From Rhabditoides inermis (Eukaryota; Nematoda; Chromadorea; Rhabditida; Rhabditidae), in the NCBI GenBank assembly GCA_963966185.1, contig CAWZYM010000470.1, forward strand, positions 30,001-94,000: a DNA stretch of 64,000 nt, in the 5' to 3' direction. Positions 57,031 through 64,000 of the stretch are shown here, piece after piece. Within the stretch, counting starts at the first letter, position 1. Every line of letters starts with the position of its first letter. Made by a program: the position numbers and the translations under genes. The notes under the pieces were generated by a model. That model ran no database searches, was not told the origin of the DNA, and worked only from the letters and a program-made list of their open reading frames with translations.

Positions 57031-60000
57031 ATTCTGGCCAGGGAAATTCCTGGCCAGGGAAATTCCTGCCCAGGAAAAATCCTGCCCAGGGAAATTCCTG
57101 CCGCCCAGGAAAACTCCTGGCCAGGGAAATTCCTGGCAAGGAAAATTCTTGGTCAGGGAAATTCCTGGCCAAATTCCTGGCCAGGGTAATTCCTGGCCAG
57201 GGAAATTCCTGCCCAGGAAAATTCCTTCAGGGAAATTCCTGGCCAGGGTAATTCCTGCAAAGAAAAATTCCTGCCCAGAGAAATTCCTGGCCAGGGAAAT
57301 TCCTGGCCAGGAAAATTTAAAAAAAAAAAGATCTAAGCTTCACAAACTTCACAAATGTCTATCTGCACGGCTTGCCTGCACGGTCTATCAGTATGGTTTG
57401 CATGCACTGTTCATAGACACGGCTTGAATGTACGGGATAAAATTCTGGCCAGGGAAATTCCTGGCCAGGGAAATTCCTGCCCAGGAAAAATCCTGCCCAG
57501 GGAAATTCCTGCCCAGGGAAATTCCTGCTCAGGGAAATTCCTGCCCAGGTAAATTCCTGCCCAGGGAAATTCCTGCCCAGGAAAATTCCTGCCCAGGAAA
57601 ATTCCTGCCCAGGAAAATTTCTGCCCAGGAAAACTCCTGGCCAGGGAAATTCCTGGCCAGGGAAATTCCTGCCCAGGAAAATTCCTGGCCAGGGAAATTC
57701 CTGCACAGGAAAATTCCTGCCCAGGGAAATTCCTGCTCAGGGAAATTCCTGCCCAGGGAAATTCCTGTCCAGGAAAATTCCTGCCCAGGAAAATTCCTGC
57801 CCAGGAAAATTCCTTCAGGGAAATTCCTGGCCAGGGTAATTCCTGCAAAGGAAAATTCCTGCCCAGAGAAATTCCTGGCCAGGGAAATTCCTGGCCAGGG
57901 AAATTCCTGGCCAGGAAAATTCCTGCCCAGAGAAATTCCTGCACAGGAAAATTCCTGCCCAGGGAAATTCCTGGCCAGGGAAATTCCTGGCCAGAGAAAT
58001 TCCTGGCCAGGGAAATTCCTGGCCAGGAAAATTCCTGGCCAGGGAAATTCCTGCCCAGGGAAATTCCTGTCCAGGAAAATTCCTGCCCAGGGAAATTCCT
58101 GCCCAGGAAAATTCCTTCAGGGAAATTCCTGGCCAGGGTAATTCCTGGCCAGGGAAATTCCTGCCCAGGACACGGCTTGAATGTACGGGATAAAATTCTG
58201 GCCAGGGAAATTCCTGGCCAGGGAAATTCCTGCCCAGGAAAAATCCTGCCCAGGGAAATTCCTGCCAAGGGAAATTCCTGCTCAGGGAAATTCCTGCCCA
58301 GGTAAATTCCTGCCCAGGTAAATTCCTGCCCAGGAAAATTCCTGCCCAGGAAAATTCCTGCCCAGGAAAATTTCTGCCCAGGAAAACTCCTGGCCAGGGA
58401 AATTCCTGGCCAGGGAAATTCCTGCCCAGGTAAATTCCTGGCCAGGGAAATTCCTGCACAGGAAAATTCCTGCCCAGGGAAAATCCTGCTCAGGGAAATT
58501 CCTGCCCAGGGAAATTCCTGTCCGGGAAAATTCCTGCCCAGGAAAATTCCTGCCCAGGAAAATTCCTTCAGGGAAATTCCTGGCCAGGGTAATTCCTGCA
58601 AAGGAAAATTCCTGCCCAGAGAAATTCCTGGCCAGGGAAATTCCTGGCCAGGGAAATTCCTGGCCAGGAAAATTCCTGCCCAGAGAAATTCCTGCACAGG
58701 AAAATTCCTGCCCAGGGAAATTCCTGGCCAGGGAAATTCCTGGCCAGAGAAATTCCTGGCCAGGGAAATTCCTGGCCAGGAAAATTCCTGGCCAGGGAAA
58801 TTCCTGCCCAGGGAAATTCCTGTCCAGGAAAATTCCTGCCCAGGGAAATTCCTGCCCAGGAAAATTCCTTCAGGGAAATTCCTGGCCAGGGTAATTCCTG
58901 ACCAGGGAAATTCCTGCCCAGGTAAATTCCTGGCCAGGGAAATTCCTGCACAGGAAAATTCCTGCCCAGGGAAATTCCTGCTCAGGGAAATTCCTGCCCA
59001 GGGAAATTCCTGTCCAGGAAAACTCCTGCCCAGGAAAACTCCTGCCCAGGAAAATTCCTTCAGGGAAATTCCTGGCCAGGGTAATTCCTGCAAAGGAAAA
59101 TTCCTGCCCAGAGAAATTCCTGGCCAGGGAAATTCCTGGCCAGGGAAATTCCTGGCCAGGAAAATTCCTGCCCAGAGAAATTCCTGCACAGGAAAATTCC
59201 TGCCCAGGGAAATTCCTGGCCAGGGAAATTCCTGGCCAGAGAAATTCCTGGCCAGGGAAATTCCTGGCCAGGAAAATTCCTGGCCAGGAAAATTCCTGGC
59301 CAGGGAAATTCCTGCCCAGGGAAATTCCTGTCCAGGAAAATTCCTGCCCAGGGAAATTCCTGCCCAGGAAAATTCCTTCAGGGAAATTCCTGGCCAGGGT
59401 AATTCCTGGCCAGGGAAATTCCTGCCCAGGAAAATTCCTGGCCAGGGAAATTCCTGCACAGGAAAATTCCTGCTCAGGGAAATTCCTGCCCAGGGAAATT
59501 CCTGCCCAGGGAAATTCCTGTCCACGGAAATTCCTGCCCAAAAAACTTCCTGGCCAGGAATTCTTGTCTGCACGGCTTGTCTCGGATTCCACCGAATCAT
59601 CGGAACTTCTGTGACTGTCTTGCATCTCTCCTCTGCTCTCACAGTCTCTCGCTTTCTTTCCTCTCTCCTCGCATTCTCCTCTCTGGCAATATGATGGAGA
59701 GGAGAGAGAGAGAGTCTATGTAGTGGTTGATGAACAACTTTTCCTGAATGAAGTTTTCATTTAACGAAATCATCATGATCAATCATATTTTGATCTAAGC
59801 TTCACAAATTTCACAAATGTCTATCTGCACGGCTTGCCTGCACGGTCTATCTGTATGGTTTGCATGCACTGTTCGTAGACACGTGGTTGATAAACAACTT
59901 TTCCGGAATGAAGTTTTCATTTAACGAAATCATCATGGTCAATCATATTTTGATCTAAGCTTCACAAACTTCACCAATGTCTATCTGCACGGCTTGCCTG

Positions 60001-61231
60001 CACGGTCTATCAGTATGGTTCGCATGCACTGTTCATAGACACGGCTTGAATGTACGGGAAAAAATTCTGGCCAGAGAAATTCCTGGCCAGGGAAATTCCT
60101 GCCCAGAAAATTTCCTGGCCACGGAAATTCCTGCCCAGGGAAATTCCTGCTCAGGGAAATTCCTGACCAGGTAAATTCCTGCCCGGGGAAATTCCTGCCC
60201 AGGAAAATTCCTGGCCAGGGAAATTCCTGGCCAGGAAAATTCCTGCCCAGAGAAATTCCTGCACAGGAAAATTCCTGCCCAGGGAAATTCCTGGCCAGGG
60301 AAATTCCTGGCCAGAGAAATTCCTGGCCAGGGAAATTCCTGGCCAGGAAAATTCCTGGCCAGGGAAATTCCTGCCCAGGGAAATTCCTGTCCAGGAAAAT
60401 TCCTGCCCAGGGAAATTCCTGCCCAGGAAAATTCCTTCAGGGAAATTCCTGGCCAGGGTAATTCCTGGCCAGGGAAATTCCTGCCCAGGACACGGCTTGA
60501 ATGTACGGGATAAAATTCTGGCCAGGGAAATTCCTGGCCAGGGAAATTCCTGCCCAGGAAAAATCCTGCCCAGGGAAATTCCTGCCCAGGGAAATTCCTG
60601 CTCAGGGAAATTCCTGCCCAGGTAAATTCCTGCCCAGGGAAATTCCTGGCCAGGGAAATTCCTGCCCAGGTAAATTCCTGGCCAGGGAAATTCCTGCACA
60701 GGAAAATTCCTGCCCAGGGAAATTCCTGCTCAGGGAAATTCCTGCCCAGGGAAATTCCTGCCCAGGGAAATTCCTGTCCAGGAAAATTCCTGCCCAGGAA
60801 ATTTCCTGCCCAGGAAAATTCCTTCAGGGAAGTTCCTGGCCAGGGTAATTCCTGCAAAGGAAAATTCCTGCCCAGAGAAATTCCTGGCCAGGGAAATTCC
60901 TGGCCAGGGAAATTCCTGGCCAGGAAAATTCCTGCCCAGAGAAATTCCTGCACAAGAAAATTCCTGCCCAGGGAAATTCCTGGCCAGGGAATTTCCTGGC
61001 CAGGGAAATTCCTGGCCAGGGAAATTCCTGGCCAGGAAAATTCCTGGCCAGGGAAATTCCTGCACAGGAAAATTCCTGTCCAGGGAAATTCCTGCCCAGG
61101 GAAATTCCTGTCCAGGAAAATTCCTGCCCAGGGAAATTCCTGCCCAGGAAAATTCCTTCAGGGAAATTCCTGGCCAGGGTAATTCCTGGCCAGGGAAATT
61201 CCTGCCCAGGAAAATTCCTTCAGGGAAATTC
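57031..61231. repeat. 16-bp satellite of palindromic half-motifs
   Basis: The consensus is GGCCAGGGAAATTCCT with variants GCCCAGG, GCACAGG and TCAGGG. It is interrupted by spacer repeats (about 57,317-57,446, 58,169-58,200, 59,560-60,065, 60,489-60,520). CCTGGCCAGG and GGAAATTCC are each (near) self-complementary, so both strands look alike and both carry long frames with a 16-residue period (NFPGQEFPWPGISLAR on minus, GKFLAREIPGQGNS on plus). A longer variant series beginning CCTTCAGGGAAATTCCTGG recurs near 57,811, 58,567, 59,058 and 60,821, showing higher-order amplification. Confidence 0.97.
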
Positions 61232-61235
61232 TTGG

Positions 61236-62906
61236 GGGAAAAGAGGATGGACGAAGGGGAGGTGGAGGTGGACACAGACGGTGACGGGGAGAACAGACAG
61301 TGCGAGGCGAGGGAGAGGGAGGAGGTGGGTCGGGAGACTGTATTAGACCACTTTATCCTTTACTGTTGCAGGAGAACGGCAACCAGTCTTCTCTGAACGA
61401 ACAGAGGTCGGGGGATGAAGAGGAGGGCAAGGAGAAGGAGAAGGAAAGGGTGATCGAGAAGGTTGGTGGAGATAGGTAAACGTGTCAGACAGGACTGCGT
61501 TTGTTTCAGAAGCTGTCGTCTTCGGAGGCTGCGGCTGCGGTTTCCCGTCTGGCCAAGCGACTCAGGTTCAAGAAGTGCAAGTGCAAGGTGAATTCGTGGG
61601 AAGTTTCCGAGTTCATTTTTTTCAGAAGTGCGGATCTCTCATCAAGGCGTCTAAAATGTCTGTTCTTCGTTATCACGCTTCCATCCACTACGTCGGACCT
61701 GCTCTCTTCTCTTGTCGACTCTGTGCATACAACTCTAATGGTATGTGTTAATTTAGATTACTTCTCGAATTGTTCAGTTCGCTATGATACCGTGAATCAT
61801 ATTCACTCTCACCACCCTACAACCAGCATTCTTCAAACCTGCAATTCCTCTAACTTCCAGGCAGCAACGGTAGGATTTTGGGTCGATTCTGATGTCGTAA
61901 ACATCATTATTCAGACACGACTGAATCGATTGCTTATACGGTGTTTTGAAGAGAGTGCGAGCGTGTGCGCTATTGACAGCAATTCATGTCAGGTGTGCAT
62001 AGCTTATATTTTTGATGCGCGTAGTTTTAGATGTGTGGTGAGATCCGTGACAGACAGCATCATCCTCTTTCTCACCTTCCCTCTAACCTTCTATTCGAGT
62101 GTGCAGGTTGCCACACTCGCTCCAATCGTGAGTGATCAGTTCTCGACTAAGTGTGAGTGTGATATTGCAGATAAGAGTCATGTTGTTAGCCACATGAAGT
62201 CATGCAAACATTGCACATCTACTGCGAATGTGATCGATCGGAGGAACATTCCAGAAGTAAATAAACTACATATTTTTTTGATCATTTGTGTTTTTTTAGG
62301 TGGCTGCCCTGCTGGCTGCTATTTGCAGGCAGTGCTTCCCCGATCTCAAGAAGTGTGTCTCTACTGGTGACTGGAAAGCCGACCACACTTGTCAGGTGAG
62401 TCATTGTTTGGAACACACAAAGTTCAAGTATAATTGATAGAATCTAGATTTGCGATAAGGTGATCATGTATACTTTGAACCACGTCAACTCGCACCTGCC
62501 TCGCCCCATGCGATTCCGATGCAGCGCCTGCCGCAGTATGTTCAACTGTTAGTTCATTCAATTTCATATATGTAATTATCACGGGATTGTACATATTTTC
62601 AGACAAAGAAGCTATCGTCAAACACCTGAAGATCTGCCCCGGTGGAGAGATCATCGACCGCACAGGAAAGAAGAAGGTAGGTACATACTTGGTTGAAAAG
62701 TGATCTCTGTTCAGGTTGCCCGCATCGTCCGGGAGACTCTTCTCCGATGCTTTCCCCACTATGCACAGCGGACTGGAGAAGAGGAAATGGAAGAGGAGAA
62801 GGAAGAGGCGAGCAGGGTGAAAGTGGGTGATTGTGTATTTCAGTGTAGAGAAAAAACTATGTATTGTAGCCTCGCCTGCGTTCTGCCGACAAGGCGAGTG
62901 AGATGA
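61236..62906 (+). pseudogene. 5'-truncated second copy of the zinc-finger gene
   Basis: It holds exons equivalent to 54,287 onward (part of exon 9 through the last exon, to 62,822 or the stop at 62,906), each 6,949 bp downstream of the original. The first eight exons, including the start, the NLS-like stretch and most of the coiled coil, are missing; satellite DNA lies directly upstream. Exon frames and splice sites are unchanged, so the copy is recent. Without a promoter it is probably not expressed as the full protein. Confidence 0.85.
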
Positions 62907-64000
62907 TTCGGTGGAATCCGTGGAATCCACGGAAATGACACGGATCCGTGGAATCCACGGAAGTGACAAGCCGTCTAGATGGTTTGTGCAGATATACCGT
63001 GCAGACCAACCGTGCAGAGCCCAAGAAACTTCCTGGCCAGGAAGTTTCTTGGGCACGGCTTGTCACGGATTCCACCGAATCATCGGAACTTCTGTGACTG
63101 TCTTGCCACTCTCCTCTGCTCTCACAGTCTCTCGCTTTCTTTCCTCTCTCCTCGCATTCTCCTCTCTGGCAATATGATGGAGAGGAGAGAGAGAGAGTCT
63201 ATGTAGTGGTTGATGAACAACTTTTCCTGAATGAAGTTTTCATTTAACGAAATCATCATGATCAATCATATTTTGATCTAAGCTTCACAAATTTCACAAA
63301 TGTCTATCTGCACGGCTTGCCTGCACGGTCTATCTGTATGGTTTGCATGCACTGTTCGTAGACACGTGGTTGATAAACAACTTTTCCGGAATGAAGTTTT
63401 CATTTAACGAAATCATCATGGTCAATCATATTTTGATCTAAGCTTCACAAACTTCACAAATGTCTATCTGCACGGCTTGCCTGCACGGTCTATCAGTATG
63501 GTTTGCATGCACTGTTCATAGACACGGCTTGAATGTACGGGATAAAATTCTGGCCAGGGAAATTCCTGGCCAGGGAAATTCCTGCCCAGAAAATTTCCTG
63601 GCCACGGAAATTCCTGCCCAAAAAACTTCCTGGCCAGGAATTCTTGTCTGCACGGCTTGTCACGGATTCCACCGAATCATCGGAACTTCTGTGACTGTCT
63701 TGCCACTCTCTTCTGCTCTCACAGTCTCTCGCTTTCACCCTTCTCTCCTCGCATTCTCCTCTCTGGCAATATGATGGAGAGAAGAAAGAGTCTATGTAGT
63801 GGTTGATGAACAACTTTTCCGGAATGAAGTTTTCATTTAACGAAATCATCATGGTCAATCATATTTTGATCTAAGCTTCACAAACTTCACAAATGTCTAT
63901 CTGCACGGCTTGCCTGCACGGTCTATCAGTATGGTTTGCATGCACTGTTCATAGACACGGCTTGAATGTACGGGATAAAATTCTGGCCAGGGAAATTCCT
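62907..64000. repeat. Copy 2 of the spacer repeats
   Basis: It matches 55,958-57,051, including the 34-bp palindrome at 63,020-63,053. The start of a 16-bp satellite is seen at the window edge. Confidence 0.9.

Larger units (their letters stand above)
54287..61235 (+). repeat. Tandem segmental duplication, copy 1 (6,949 bp)
   Basis: Every landmark from 54,287 recurs 6,949 bp later: the zinc-finger exons, the 34-bp palindrome and the spacer repeats. The left boundary lies inside the exon 54,235-54,375. The right boundary is inside the 16-bp satellite at 61,235, so the satellite-exon junction at 61,235/61,236 is the duplication breakpoint. Confidence 0.95.
61236..64000 (+). repeat. Tandem segmental duplication, copy 2, cut by window edge
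   Basis: It matches 54,287-57,051 in order to the last base, with rare substitutions (for example C to T near 62,070, A to G near 62,155). It is probably followed by another 16-bp satellite array. Confidence 0.95.

Noticed and set aside
57031..61231. Functional NF-kB/Rel binding array (GGGAAATTCC in each monomer)
   Set aside because: The match may be forced by the palindromic monomer; nothing in the window shows Rel proteins or a regulated gene nearby.
57411..61275. Long frames on both strands with a 16-residue repeat (GQEFPWPGISLARNFP)
   Set aside because: Product of the near-palindromic 16-bp satellite; both strands are open for the same reason.

Overview
The window is eukaryotic, probably from a nematode. 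Coding exons are short and joined by GT-AG introns of about 38-60 bp with T-rich (often TTTCAG) acceptors. Non-LTR retrotransposons of the CR1-like type are present, along with abundant satellites. The organism assignment is an inference. No bacterial, organellar or viral genes were recognised.

Positions 1-43,030 form one giant compound inverted duplication. Its axis is at 17,336, inside a 14-bp satellite that switches strand with a single unpaired base (left arm 1-17,336, right arm 17,337-43,030). From the outside inwards, each arm carries: a small unidentified gene; a TTAA-flanked MITE; the 5' half of a KDM1B/LSD2-like histone demethylase gene (CW-like, SWIRM and FAD-binding exons, no catalytic C-terminus); a promoter-bearing repeat (Y); a second repeat (X); two decayed CR1-like LINE fragments; and then the satellite. 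The arms are not simple copies. The left arm has an extra ~4.3 kb at 5,607-9,902. The right arm has a 5.7-kb LINE (25,932-31,610) that itself holds a 2.2-kb TTAA element, a 1.9-kb rearranged block (31,611-33,520), a 1.4-kb foldback element (34,927-36,309) and a 1.2-kb insertion (38,106-39,282).

Positions 43,123-56,000 are gene-bearing. They hold a two-exon SUCLA2 (succinyl-CoA ligase beta) fragment with an internal stop, a repeat element rich in (GA)n, an eight-exon gene of unknown function (46,865-48,621), and two diverging paralogous zinc-finger genes. The minus-strand zinc-finger gene (52,846-49,261) looks damaged. The plus-strand gene (53,111-55,957) keeps phase over nearly all exons and joins a charged coiled coil to several Cys/His fingers.

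Positions 54,287-64,000 are a direct tandem duplication with a 6,949-bp unit. The unit carries the 3' part of the zinc-finger gene, a perfect 34-bp palindrome, and a 16-bp satellite built from two palindromic half-motifs. Copy 2 is cut by the window edge and contains a 5'-truncated zinc-finger gene.

The main biological content is the architecture: two satellites beside inverted or tandem gene-fragment duplications, with sister copies recording successive insertions. The genes do not form an obvious pathway. KDM1B and the zinc-finger proteins are plausibly nuclear, and SUCLA2 belongs to the mitochondrial TCA cycle.
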